Of a DNA stretch of 64,000 nt, positions 29,726-40,700 are shown in pieces. Location: assembly GCF_020400825.1 (NCBI RefSeq), contig NZ_JAINVH010000007.1, positions 62,001 to 126,000 of the forward strand. Direction: 5' to 3'. Position numbers and translations under genes: made by a program. Source of the DNA: Streptomyces sp. HPF1205. GTDB taxonomy: Bacteria; Actinomycetota; Actinomycetes; Streptomycetales; Streptomycetaceae. The notes below the pieces were generated by a model that was given only the letters and a program-made list of their open reading frames with translations, was not told where the DNA came from and made no database searches. Position 1 is the stretch's first letter. Every line of letters begins with the position of its first letter.

Positions 29726-31336
29726 ATGACCGCGGAACTGGACGACAGCTTTCACGTCTTCGACACCACGCTGCGCGACGGCGCCCAGCGTGAAGGGATC
29801 AACCTCACCGTCGCCGACAAGCTGACGATCGCCCGGCACCTGGACGACTTCGGGGTGGGCTTCATCGAGGGCGGCTGGCCGGGCGCCAACCCGCGCGACA
29901 CGGAGTTCTTCGCCCGGGCGGCGACCGAGCTGGAACTGCGCCACGCCACCCTCGTCGCGTTCGGGGCCACCCGCCGGGCCGGTACGAGCGCGGCCGAGGA
30001 CCCGCAGGTCAAGGCGCTGCTCGACGCCGGGGCGCCGGTGGTCACGCTGGTCGCCAAGTCGCACGACCGCCACGTGGAGCTGGCGCTGCGCACCACGCTG
30101 GAGGAGAACCTGGAGATGGTGCGGGACACGGTCGCCTACCTCTGCGCCCAGGGCCGCAGGGTGTTCGTGGACTGCGAGCACTTCTTCGACGGCTACCGGG
30201 CCAACGCCGAGTACGCGCTCGCGGTCGTGCGTGCCGCGCACGAGGCCGGCGCGTCGGTGGTCGTCCTGTGCGACACCAACGGCGGCATGCTGCCCGCCCA
30301 GGTGCAGGCGGTCACCGCGGACGTGCTCGCCGCCACCGGGGCCCGGCTGGGCATCCACGCCCAGGACGACACCGGGTGCGCGGTCGCCAACACGCTCGCC
30401 GCGGTGGACGCGGGCGCCACCCATGTCCAGTGCACCGCCAACGGCTACGGCGAGCGGGTCGGCAACGCCAACCTCTTCCCCGTCGTCGCCGCCCTGGAGA
30501 TCAAGCACGGCCGCCGGGTGCTGCCCGAGGGCGCGCTGGGCGAGATGACCCGGATCTCGCACGCCATCGCCGAGGTCGTCAACCTCCCGCCGTCCACCCA
30601 TCAGCCCTACGTGGGCGTGTCGGCGTTCGCGCACAAGGCCGGGCTGCATGCCTCGGCCATCAAGGTCGACCCCGACCTCTACCAGCACATCGACCCCGAG
30701 CGGGTCGGCAACACCATGCGGATGCTGGTCTCCGACATGGCCGGGCGCGCGACGGTGGAGCTGAAGGGCAAGGAGCTCGGCATCGACCTCGGCGACGACC
30801 GCGAGCTGGTCGGACGGGTCGTGGAGGCGGTCAAGGAACGCGAGCTGAAGGGCTACACGTACGAGGCCGCCGACGCCTCGTTCGCACTGCTGCTGCGCGG
30901 CGAGCTGGACCGGGCCGCGGCCGGCCGGCCGCGCCGCTTCTTCCGTACCGAGTCCTGGCGGGCCATCACCGAGGACCGGCCCGACGGCACCCACGCCAAC
31001 GAGGCCACGGTGAAGCTGTGGGCGAAGGGCGAGCGCATCGTCACCACCGCCGAGGGCAACGGCCCGGTCAACGCCCTGGACCGGGCCCTCCGGGTGGCGC
31101 TCGAACGCATCTACCCCCAACTGGCCTCGTTCGCCCTGGTCGACTACAAGGTCCGCATCCTGGAAGGGCGCTACGGCACCGACTCGACCACCCGGGTTCT
31201 CATCACCACCACCGACGGCAGCGCCGAGTGGTCCACCGTCGGCGTCGCCGACAACGTCATCGCCGCCTCCTGGCAGGCCCTCGACGACGCCTACGCCTAC
31301 GGGCTGCTGCGGGCCGGCCTGGAACCGCACGAGTAG
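29726..31336 (+). CDS. cimA: (R)-citramalate synthase
   Basis: 536 residues, DRE-TIM metallolyase family. The N-terminal barrel begins VFDTTLRDGAQREGINL, and the accessory motif HKAGLHASAIKVDPDLYQH is typical. The C-terminal ~140 residues form the LeuA-type allosteric dimer domain (VKLWAKGERIVTTAEGNGPVNALDRALR). The length and the GAQREG variant fit the cimA/TIGR00977 group rather than leuA. It would condense pyruvate and acetyl-CoA to citramalate, giving 2-oxobutyrate for isoleucine without threonine. ATG 29726 follows AGGAGTACGCAGGCC. Its leader carries an Ile-Ile mini-ORF. Confidence 0.88.
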   Translation: MTAELDDSFHVFDTTLRDGAQREGINLTVADKLTIARHLDDFGVGFIEGGWPGANPRDTEFFARAATELELRHATLVAFGATRRAGTSAAEDPQVKALLDAGAPVVTLVAKSHDRHVELALRTTLEENLEMVRDTVAYLCAQGRRVFVDCEHFFDGYRANAEYALAVVRAAHEAGASVVVLCDTNGGMLPAQVQAVTADVLAATGARLGIHAQDDTGCAVANTLAAVDAGATHVQCTANGYGERVGNANLFPVVAALEIKHGRRVLPEGALGEMTRISHAIAEVVNLPPSTHQPYVGVSAFAHKAGLHASAIKVDPDLYQHIDPERVGNTMRMLVSDMAGRATVELKGKELGIDLGDDRELVGRVVEAVKERELKGYTYEAADASFALLLRGELDRAAAGRPRRFFRTESWRAITEDRPDGTHANEATVKLWAKGERIVTTAEGNGPVNALDRALRVALERIYPQLASFALVDYKVRILEGRYGTDSTTRVLITTTDGSAEWSTVGVADNVIAASWQALDDAYAYGLLRAGLEPHE

Positions 31337-31427
31337 TCCCGCCCGCCGCACGCGGCCACCGAAACGGCCACCGAAGCGGCCACGGAAACCGGTCGCCGGG
31401 GCGCCCCGCCGCCAGTAAGGTGCCCCG

Positions 31428-31919
31428 GTGACCCGATCACCCCACGACGTCGTCGTACGCGAGGCGCGGCCGCAGGACGCCGCCGCCATCGCCCACGTGC
31501 ACACAGCCTCGCGTGAGGCGACCATGCCGTACCTGCCGCCGCGCAAGCGGACCGACGCCGAGGTGGAGGCGTGGGTGCGGGACGTCGTACTCCCCTCGTC
31601 GCGGGTGTGGGTGGCCGAGGCGGACGGGGAGCTGGTCGGGTACGCGGCGGTCGCGGACGGCACCTTGAACGCGCTGTACCTGCTCGCGCACGCGCGGCGG
31701 CAGGGGATGGGCACACTGCTGCTGGCCGAGGCGCGGCGGGCGTGCCCGCGGGGGCTCGACCTGTTCGTCTTCCAGCGCAACACCGACGCGCGGGCGTTCT
31801 ACGAGCACCACGGCTTCACGGTGGTCGACACGAACGACGGGTCCCGGAATATGGAGCGCGAACCCGATATGACGATGCGGTGGGAGCCGGTGACCAACGG
31901 CACACGTACTGACGGGTAA
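31428..31919 (+). CDS. GNAT-family N-acetyltransferase
   Basis: 163 residues. The acetyl-CoA binding motif A is visible (LYLLAHARRQGMGTLLLAEARR), followed by the C-terminal motif B region (VFQRNTDARAFYEHHGFTVV). Acceptor unknown. GTG start at 31428, 91 bases after cimA. It may be the end of that transcript or independent. Confidence 0.85.
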   Translation: MTRSPHDVVVREARPQDAAAIAHVHTASREATMPYLPPRKRTDAEVEAWVRDVVLPSSRVWVAEADGELVGYAAVADGTLNALYLLAHARRQGMGTLLLAEARRACPRGLDLFVFQRNTDARAFYEHHGFTVVDTNDGSRNMEREPDMTMRWEPVTNGTRTDG

Positions 31920-32015
31920 CCACCCGGGCCGCCCGGTCATAGGGTGAGCGCGGCAGGTGCGTGTGCGCGCGTGCCCGGCAACTCCCCACCCTCGACCGAC
32001 AACCCGGGAGAACGT

Positions 32016-33080
32016 ATGCGCTCGGCGAAGGACTTCTTCCGCCCGCTGGCCGTGGGGGCGCCCGCCCCCGTGCGCGAAGTGCCGTTCCGGCCCTCACGGA
32101 TGATCCACTTCTTCGACCCCGGCAACGAGAGGATGGCGGCCAAGGTCCCCGCCCTCGCGCCGCAGGTGGACGTGCTGCTCGGCAACCTGGAGGACGCCGT
32201 CCAGGCGGACCGCAAGGAGGCGGCGCGGGCCGGACTGGTGGGCATCGCCAAGGCGACGGACTTCGGCGGCACCCAGCTGTGGACCCGCGTCAACAGCCTG
32301 GACTCGCCCTGGGCGCTGGACGATCTGCTCACCCTGGTCACCGAGATCGGCGACAAGCTCGACGTCGTCATGGTGCCCAAGGTCGAGGGGCCCCAGGACA
32401 TCCACTACGTGGACCGGCTGCTGGCCCAGCTGGAGGCCAAGGCACGGATCGGGCGCCCCATCCTGGTGCACGCCATCCTGGAGACGGCCACCGGCGTCGC
32501 CAATGTCGAGGAGATCGCCGGCGCCAGTCCCCGGATGCAGGGCATCTCGCTGGGCCCGGCCGACCTCGCCGCCAGTCGGCGGATGAAGACCACCCGGGTC
32601 GGCGGCGGCCACCCCGGCTACCTGGTCCGCGAGGACCCCAAGCCCGGCGACGGGCCCCGCGCCACGTACCAGCAGGACCTGTGGCACTACACCATCGCCC
32701 GCATGGTCGACGCCTGCGCCGCGCACGGGATCCTGCCGTACTACGGGCCGTTCGGCGACATCCAGGACCTGGCCGCGTGCGAGGACCAGTTCCGCAACGC
32801 CTTCCTGCTGGGCTGCGTCGGCGCCTGGACGCTGCACCCGGCCCAGATCGCCGTGGCCAAGCGGGTGTTCTCGCCGGAGCCCGAGGACGTCGCCTGGGCG
32901 CGGCGGGTGATCGACGCCATGGGCGACGGTACGGGGGCGGTGATGATCGACGGCAAGATGCAGGACGACGCCACCTACAAGCAGTGCCTGGTGGTGTCCG
33001 AGCTGGCGGACGCGCTGGCCGCCCGCGACCCCGAACTGGCCGACGCGTACGCCGCCGCCGAGAAGGAGAACGCCCGATGA
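32016..33080 (+). CDS. HpcH/HpaI-family CoA-ester lyase (malyl/beta-methylmalyl-CoA lyase-like)
   Basis: 354 residues. The start [15 protein letters not shown], the metal/CoA segment [13 protein letters not shown] and the acidic metal ligand in [16 protein letters not shown] are typical of CitE-like lyases. Longer than CitE, it resembles the malyl-CoA/beta-methylmalyl-CoA lyase group that cleaves to glyoxylate plus acetyl- or propionyl-CoA. The ribosome binding site is GGGAG before ATG 32016. It overlaps the next lyase gene by 4 bases (ATGA), so the two are translationally coupled. The exact substrate is inferred from family resemblance only. Confidence 0.85.
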   Translation: MRSAKDFFRPLAVGAPAPVREVPFRPSRMIHFFDPGNERMAAKVPALAPQVDVLLGNLEDAVQADRKEAARAGLVGIAKATDFGGTQLWTRVNSLDSPWALDDLLTLVTEIGDKLDVVMVPKVEGPQDIHYVDRLLAQLEAKARIGRPILVHAILETATGVANVEEIAGASPRMQGISLGPADLAASRRMKTTRVGGGHPGYLVREDPKPGDGPRATYQQDLWHYTIARMVDACAAHGILPYYGPFGDIQDLAACEDQFRNAFLLGCVGAWTLHPAQIAVAKRVFSPEPEDVAWARRVIDAMGDGTGAVMIDGKMQDDATYKQCLVVSELADALAARDPELADAYAAAEKENAR

Positions 33081-33949
33081 GCGACACCGCCCCGCGTCCG
33101 CGCCGCTCCGTGCTCTACATGCCCGGCGCCAACGAACGCGCCTTGGAGAAGGCCAAATCCCTTCCCACCGACGCCCTCATCCTCGACCTGGAGGACTCCG
33201 TCGCCCCCGACGCCAAGGAGGAGGCCAGGAAGCGGGTCGCGGCCGCCGCGGCGAGCGGTGAGTACGGCTACCGCGAGGTGACCGTCCGGGTCAACGCGCC
33301 CGGCACCCCGTGGCACGCCGACGACCTGCGGGCGGCCGCCGAGGCCGGTCCCGACGCGGTGGTCGTCCCCAAGGTGGACCACCCCGACACGGTCAGGGCG
33401 GTCGAGGCCGCGCTGGAGGCGGCCGGCGCCCCGGACCGTACCGCCGTCTGGGCGATGATCGAGACACCGGTCGCGGTGTTCGGGGCGCGGGCCATCGCGG
33501 CGGCGTCCGAGCGGCTGACGGTCCTGGTCATGGGCACCAACGACCTGGCCAAGGAACTGCGCGCCGAGCACGTGCCGGGCCGCGAGCCCCTGCTCACCGG
33601 CCTGTCCCTCGCCCTCCTGGCCGCGAGGGCGACCGGAAAAGTGATTTTGGACGGTGTCTACAACGACGTGCAGGATCTGTCCGGCTTTGAGGCCGAGACC
33701 CTCCAAGGCCGGCGGCTGGGCTTCGACGGCAAGACGCTGATCCACCCCAAGCAGATCGAAGCGTGTAACAGGATCTTCTCACCGGCGGACGCCGACGTGG
33801 AACGCTCGCGCCGTATCATCCGCGCGTTCGAAGAGGCCACGTCACAGGGCCGCGGAGTGGCCACCGTGGACGGCAGGATGATCGAGAATCTGCATGTCGA
33901 GGAGGCCCGGCGGGTGCTCGCGCTGGCGGGGGCGATCGCCGGACGCTGA
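33077..33949 (+). CDS. HpcH/HpaI-family CoA-ester lyase or thioesterase (CitE-like)
   Basis: 290 residues, shorter and closer to CitE. Motifs are [36 protein letters not shown] with its metal-binding acidic cluster, [24 protein letters not shown] and the C-terminal [20 protein letters not shown]. Paralogues in this family include malyl-CoA thioesterases and lyases. Coupled to the upstream lyase, it may act on the same CoA intermediate. Residues 240-290 complete the swapped C-terminal segment, so the gene is intact. Confidence 0.85.
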   Translation: MSDTAPRPRRSVLYMPGANERALEKAKSLPTDALILDLEDSVAPDAKEEARKRVAAAAASGEYGYREVTVRVNAPGTPWHADDLRAAAEAGPDAVVVPKVDHPDTVRAVEAALEAAGAPDRTAVWAMIETPVAVFGARAIAAASERLTVLVMGTNDLAKELRAEHVPGREPLLTGLSLALLAARATGKVILDGVYNDVQDLSGFEAETLQGRRLGFDGKTLIHPKQIEACNRIFSPADADVERSRRIIRAFEEATSQGRGVATVDGRMIENLHVEEARRVLALAGAIAGR

Positions 33950-33998
33950 GCCGCGATTCTAAAGCCGCGCTAAATCCGGCGGCCGGAACGGACAAATC

Positions 33999-34031
33999 GC
34001 GGGGTCCCGGCCATGTGGCGCGGGACCCCGC
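33999..34031 (+). terminator. Hairpin after the lyase pair
   Basis: A perfect 11-bp stem (GCGGGGTCCCG with CGGGACCCCGC) with an 11-base loop, no T-tract. It separates the lyases from the carboxylase gene. Confidence 0.65.
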
Positions 34032-34127
34032 TCACGTGCGGTTCTGTGGGGATCCACCAGTAGGAGTCGGCGGACACTGTACAAAGTCGCTGCTCCGTTC
34101 CCGACCCCCCACTCGTACTGTCGGTAC

Positions 34128-35711
<1,584 letters not shown>

Positions 35712-35731
35712 CCCGTTCCCCGCGACCGGGC

Positions 35732-35782
35732 GACCCGACGACCCGATGACCCGTGACCCGATGACCCGATGACCCGATGACC
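35732..35782 (+). repeat. 8-base tandem repeat GACCCGAT, about six copies
   Basis: Imperfect run of GACCCGAT units (one is 7 bases, one varies) between pccB and the epsilon subunit gene. The last unit supplies the ATG at 35777. Because the unit is not a multiple of three, copy-number change would move the start region relative to other signals. Confidence 0.85.
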
Positions 35783-36001
35783 ATGGAGACCACAGTGAGC
35801 ACCTCCGCCGATTCCCTGGTGCGTGTCGAGAAGGGGCACGCCGAGCCCGAGGAGGTCGCGGCACTCGCCGCGATCCTGCTCGCCCGCGCCGCCGCGGAGC
35901 CGGCCGGCGGGCACCGCGGGACGCCCGCCCGCTCGGTCGCCGGCTGGCGCCGCCTGGAGCGCGCCCGCGGCTTCCGCGCGCCCCACTCCTGGCAGGGCTG
36001 A
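35777..36001 (+). CDS. Acyl-CoA carboxylase epsilon subunit
   Basis: 74 residues from ATG 35777. The small actinobacterial epsilon subunit stabilises the alpha-beta acyl-CoA carboxylase complex. Family marks are VRVEKGHAEPEEVAALAAIL near the start and the C-terminal SVAGWRRLERARGFRAPHSWQG pattern. The better start may be GTG 35795, which has TGGAG six bases upstream and begins directly at the conserved part. It lies directly after pccB, as expected. Confidence 0.88.
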   Translation: MTMETTVSTSADSLVRVEKGHAEPEEVAALAAILLARAAAEPAGGHRGTPARSVAGWRRLERARGFRAPHSWQG

Positions 36002-36025
36002 ACCGCGGCGCCGCGCCCCGGCACA

Positions 36026-36072
36026 CGCGACGGGCCCCGTACTTCCACCGCGGAAGTACGGGGCCCGTCGCG
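36026..36072. terminator. Bidirectional terminator, carboxylase operon / conservon 2
   Basis: A 21-bp perfect inverted repeat. Arms begin CGCGACGGGCCCCG at 36026 and end at 36072 around a 5-base loop. It lies between convergent genes (epsilon subunit on plus, cvnD on minus). Confidence 0.9.
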
Positions 36073-36094
36073 TGCCCGCGGGCCGTGCGGGCGC

Positions 36095-36673
36095 CTACCG
36101 CAGCCTGGCCATCAGCGCGTGCTCGACCAGTGTGATCAGCGCGCTCTTCGCCTCCGCCCGGTGCCGGGCGTCGGTGGTGATGATGGGCGCCTCCGGGCCG
36201 ATCTGGAGGGCCTCGCGCACCTCCTCGGGGCCGTACGGCTGGTGGCCGTCGAAGCCGTTGAGGGCGATGACGAACGGCAGGCCGCTGTTCTCGAAGTAGT
36301 CCACCGCCGGGAAGCAGTCCGCCAGGCGGCGCGTGTCGACGAGCACGATCGCGCCGATCGCGCCGCGCACCAGGTCGTCCCACATGAACCAGAACCGGTC
36401 CTGGCCGGGTGTGCCGAACAGGTACAGGATCAGGTCCTCGTCCAGCGTGATGCGGCCGAAGTCCATGGCCACCGTCGTGGTGGTCTTGTCCGGCGCGTGC
36501 GTCAGGTCGTCGATGCCGGCCGACGCGGAGGTCATCACGGCTTCGGTGCGCAGCGGGTTGATCTCCGAGACGGCACCGACGAACGTGGTCTTGCCCACGC
36601 CGAAGCCACCCGCCACCACGATCTTCGCCGACGTGGTGGCGCGGGCCGGGCCGCTAGAGCTTCCGAAGTCCAC
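36095..36673 (-). CDS. cvnD: Conservon GTPase-like protein CvnD (conservon 2)
   Basis: About 192 residues, Ras/Arf-like ATP/GTP-binding protein. Walker A is VVAGGFGVGKTTFVG, the DxxG-like motif is LFGTPGQDRFWFMWDDL, and the base-specificity motif is ALNGFDG in place of NKxD. It is the output-side component of a conservon, a membrane-associated G-protein-like system. GTG 36673 overlaps cvnC by 20 bases (a TTG at 36688 is possible). Very similar to the second copy at 41386; the two are nearly identical in DNA over the C-terminal third. Confidence 0.93.
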   Translation of the reverse strand: MDFGSSSGPARATTSAKIVVAGGFGVGKTTFVGAVSEINPLRTEAVMTSASAGIDDLTHAPDKTTTTVAMDFGRITLDEDLILYLFGTPGQDRFWFMWDDLVRGAIGAIVLVDTRRLADCFPAVDYFENSGLPFVIALNGFDGHQPYGPEEVREALQIGPEAPIITTDARHRAEAKSALITLVEHALMARLR

Positions 36674-37226
36674 TGAGCACCCTTTCAAGCAGTGTCACAT
36701 CTGGCTGACCGCCCGCGGACTCGTCGCCGCCGGGCTGGTGGATCGCGACCAGCCCCGCCTCGGCCAGGTCCGCGACCAGGATGCGGACGACGCCGAGCGG
36801 GATGGTCAGCAGCGCGGAGATCTCCGCCACCGACCTGACCTCCCGGCACAGCACGCAGATCCGCTGGTGTTCCGGCAGTTGGCCCCGCAGCCGGTCGGCA
36901 TCGGCGGTGGTGCTGACCAGCGCCTCGATCGCCAGCTGGTAGCGGGGCCTGGTCCGGCCGCCGGTCATCGCGTACGGGCGCACCAGGCCGGAGGGGGGCC
37001 GCGACTGGCGGCCGCCCGGGCCCCCGCCGTTCCCGGCCCCGCCGGGCGAGCTCCCACCGGCGGTGGGAGCCGTTCGCAGCGGGGACCGCGGTGGCGCGTA
37101 CGGCTCGATCCGCGGCTGCCGGTGCTGCGGCCCGGGTTCGGGAGTGGGCGCGGAGGGGAAGGCATACGGGTTCGCGGGCTGCTGGTGCCGGTCGCCGTAC
37201 GGATCTCCGCCGGGAGACGTGCTCAC
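36654..37226 (-). CDS. cvnC: Conservon protein CvnC, DUF742 (conservon 2)
   Basis: 190 residues. The N-terminal ~85 residues are Pro/Gly/Arg-rich and disordered. The DUF742 domain begins at LVRPYAMTGGRTRP and contains a winged-helix-like segment (SVAEISALLTIPLGVVRILVADLAEAGLVAIH) and ends VTLLERVLSGLRKL. The disordered N-terminus is longer than in the other copy (135 aa). Second-to-last gene of the operon, overlapping cvnD. Confidence 0.92.
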   Translation of the reverse strand: MSTSPGGDPYGDRHQQPANPYAFPSAPTPEPGPQHRQPRIEPYAPPRSPLRTAPTAGGSSPGGAGNGGGPGGRQSRPPSGLVRPYAMTGGRTRPRYQLAIEALVSTTADADRLRGQLPEHQRICVLCREVRSVAEISALLTIPLGVVRILVADLAEAGLVAIHQPGGDESAGGQPDVTLLERVLSGLRKL

Positions 37227-37299
37227 GGATCCTCCTCCTGGTACCGCCGCTGTGTCGTCCGAGCGCCTGGCAGGTGCCCGGACGAGGCCGCGGGTTCCG

Positions 37300-37722
37300 T
37301 CAGTTGAGCAGGCTGCCCTGCAGTTCGGCCCTGAGGTCCGGGGTGAGTACGGTGCCCGCTCGGTCGACGAGCAGGGCCATTTCGTATCCGACGAGGCCGA
37401 TGTCGCACTCGGGGTGGGCGAGTACGGCCAGGGAGGAGCCGTCGGAGACGGACATGATGAACAGGAAGCCGCGTTCCATCTCGACCACTGTCTGGTTGAC
37501 GTTCCCGCCCTCGAAGATGCGGGAGGCCCCGGCGGTGAGGGAGGTCAGGCCTGAGGCGACGGCGGCGAGCTGGTCGGCGCGGTCGCGCGGGAATCCGTCG
37601 GACATCGCGAGCAGCAGGCCGTCGGCGGAGACCACAACGGTGTGGGACACCCCGGGGGTGTTGTCCACGAAGTTGGTGATCAACCAGTTCAGGTTCTGTG
37701 CCGCCTGGCTCATCGGACTCAA
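37300..37722 (-). CDS. cvnB: Conservon Roadblock/LC7 protein CvnB (conservon 2)
   Basis: 140 residues, a Roadblock/LC7 fold often acting as GTPase-activating or scaffold partner of the CvnD-type GTPase. It reads MSQAAQNLNWLITNFVDNTP, GVSHTVVVSADGLLLAMS and the helix RDRADQLAAVASGLTSLTAGA. The TTG start abuts the cvnA stop and has GGAG six bases upstream; an internal ATG three codons later is an alternative. The gene is almost identical to the other cvnB in nucleotides, including synonymous sites. Confidence 0.93.
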   Translation of the reverse strand: MSPMSQAAQNLNWLITNFVDNTPGVSHTVVVSADGLLLAMSDGFPRDRADQLAAVASGLTSLTAGASRIFEGGNVNQTVVEMERGFLFIMSVSDGSSLAVLAHPECDIGLVGYEMALLVDRAGTVLTPDLRAELQGSLLN

Positions 37723-40700
37723 CTAACGCTCCTGGTTGTGGGGGCCGCCGAACCGGCTGTCGGTGGCCTGGCCGTTCGTGTCAGTTCCAGCAGTGCGCCC
37801 TTGCTGGACGCCACGCCGCAGATTACTCAACCTGCCGCGGACGTCCTCCGGTGCGCGGGAGACCTGTGGGCCGCCCTGCGGGGTCTGCGCCGCGGCACCC
37901 GGGACCAGATTGGCCCGGGGGACGCGGCGGGGCAGGCCGGAGGGGGTGACCCCGCCTGCCTTGGGCTCGCGGACCTGCTCGGCCCGCTGCCAGTGCTCGT
38001 CGTTGGTGGACCGCCAGCCGCTGTCGTCCGGTTCGGCTTCGGCTGGTGGCTCGGCTGACTCCTGTGCGGGCTGCTTCGGCTGTTCCTGCGACGAACTGTC
38101 CTGCCGACGCTCGCGGCGGGGCAAGCCTGCGTCCGTCAGCGAAGGCGAGACTACGCTCTCCCGCGGTGCTTGCGGGAGCGGCGTTACCGATTCCGTTACC
38201 TCCGGTTCAGCCGCGGGCCAGTCGTCCTGAGCGGCCGGGTAACCGGGGAACCGCGGGGTGTGACCGGGCTGCTCGTCATACCCGGGATCGTACGCCTGTG
38301 CGGCGAAACCGTTCTCCTCGTAGCCCGCGGGCTGCTGCGGGAAGGCGGCGCCGTCCTGTGCGTAGGCGCCGTCCTGCGCGTAGGTGCCCTCCTGCGGGTA
38401 GCCGCCGTCTTCGGCGTAGCCGGCCTCCTGCGCGAAGGCCGGGCCGTCGGGCTCGGTGAAGTTCCCGGTCCTGAAGCCCTGCTCGTACGCCTGCTGCTGG
38501 TACGCGGGGTCGTAGCTCTGGTCGTAGCCCGTTTCGTAGCCCTGGTCGAAGGCGGCGGCCGGTGCGCCCGGCTGCTCGTACGGCGCGTCCGGCTGCTCGT
38601 ACCCCTGGCCGCCGAAACCGGGCTCGTACGGCTGTTCCCCGTACTCCGCCGGCTCCTGCCGCTGGTGGGGCAGCTCGGCCTCCTCCTGCGGGGTTCCGGC
38701 GGCCGCTTCGAGCTGGGCGCGGCGCTCCTCGCGCATCAGGGAGCGGCCCACCGGGTTCAGCGACTCGTAGCGCGAGTCGTCGAAGCCCAGCTCGGCGGCG
38801 GTGCGGCGGCCCGCCGCGGCGGCGTCCTCGTCGTGCTCGGGGACGATCCGCGAGACCGTGAAGTCCCGGTCCTCCTCCACCCGCGGCTCCTCGCCGCCAC
38901 CGCCGTGGGTGATCGGCTCGGGCAGCATCACCAGCGACGTGGTGCCGGCCTGCTCGCCGGAAGGCCGCAGCTGGACCCGGATGCCGTGCCGGTCGGCCAG
39001 CCGCCCGACCACGAACAGGCCCATCCGCTTGGCCACCTCGACGTCGACCGTGGGCGGGTTGGCCAGCTTGTGGTTGATGTCGGCGAAGTCCGCCGTCGTC
39101 AGGCCGATGCCGCGGTCGTGGATCTCGATCATCACCCGGCCGTCCGGCAGCCGGGTCGCGGTCACCCGGACCTTGGTCTGCGGCGAGGAGAAGGTGGTGG
39201 CGTTCTCCAGCAGCTCGGCGAGCAGATGCACCAGGTCGGTGACCGCGCTGCCGTGGATATCCGTCTCCGGGATGCCCACCAGCTCGATCCGCTCGTACGC
39301 CTCCACCTCCGAGGCGGCCGCGCGCATCACGTCCACCAGCGGCACCGGCTGGTTCCACTGGCGGGCCGTCTCCTCGCCCGCCAGGACCAGGAGGTTCTCG
39401 CCGTTGCGGCGCATACGGGTGGCCAGGTGGTCGAGGTCGAAGAGGTTCGCGAGCTGCTCGGGGTCGCCCTCGTTGTTCTCCAGATCGGTGATCAGGGTGA
39501 GCTGGCGCTCGATGAGGCCCTGGTTGCGCAGGGACAGGTTGGTGAAGATCGCGTTGACGTTGCCGCGCAGCAGCGCCTGCTCGGCGGCCAGCCGCACCGC
39601 CTCCCGGTGCACCTGGTCGAAGGCGCGGGCCACCTCGCCGATCTCGTCCCGGGTGTTGATCGGGATGGGCGCGACTTGGGTGTCCACCCGGCCGGGGTCG
39701 GTGCGCGAGAGCTGGTCGACCAGGGCCGGCAGCCGGGTCTCGGCGATGTCGAAGGCCGCGCCGCGCAGCCGGCGCATGCTGCGGCTCATCGAGCGGGCCA
39801 TCATCGCCGCCAGCACGAAGGCCAGGATCAGGGCGGCGACCACGATCGCGGAGTTGACGATCGCGTCCCGCCGGGCGTTGTCGGCGATCTTCTTCGCGTC
39901 GTGCGCGGCCTGGGCGGCCAGGGCGACCTCGACCGTGCGGTAGGCGTCGAAGGACAGCGTGGAGGCGCCGAAGTAGGAGTCCGCCGTGATGCCCTCGGCG
40001 CGGAGCTGGGCGGCGGTGCGGCCGGGCGTCGCGATCTCGGTGACCATCTTGGTCAGGTCCGGCGGCACGACGAACGCGGTGTGGGCGGCCTCCGCCTTGC
40101 GCTGCGCGTCGGCCGTCGCGGCCTGGCCCTTCTTCTGCGCGGCGTCCTGCGCGTCCTGCAGCCGCGCCTGGTCGGCCGCCGTGCCACCGCCCTTGAACTC
40201 CTCGAGCGCGATGCCCTGGAGGTACTCGTACGAGCCCAGCGCCGTCTTCTGCTGCGCCAGCTCCTTCGGCGGCACCGGCTTCTCCACCAGGATGTGGGTG
40301 CCGATCGACCGGGTCAGCGACTCGGCCGCCTTGGCCAGCGAGACGGCGTACAGCGTCCTGCCGTACGCGGTGATGTTGCTGGTGCCGTAACCGAGTTCGT
40401 TGGCCAGCTCCATCAGCGGGTGCTGGATCTTCACGTACCATTCCTCGGTTTGCACACCGGGCAGCTGCCGGGTGTACGCGGCCTTGCGCAGCGCCGGCAG
40501 TTGCGGCTCCACCTGGCGGAAGTTGGCCACCCGGCGTTCGAGGTCGGACGTGTGCGGCATGCCGGCCGCGGCGTCGTCGAAGGTCTTGGCGGCGGCGTCG
40601 GTGGCGTCGCGGGCCGCGGTGACCGCGGGATCGTCACGCCTGCCGGCCAGCAGCGGAACCGCCGTGATGTCCCGCTCGTTGATCAGGGCGGTGCTGTACG

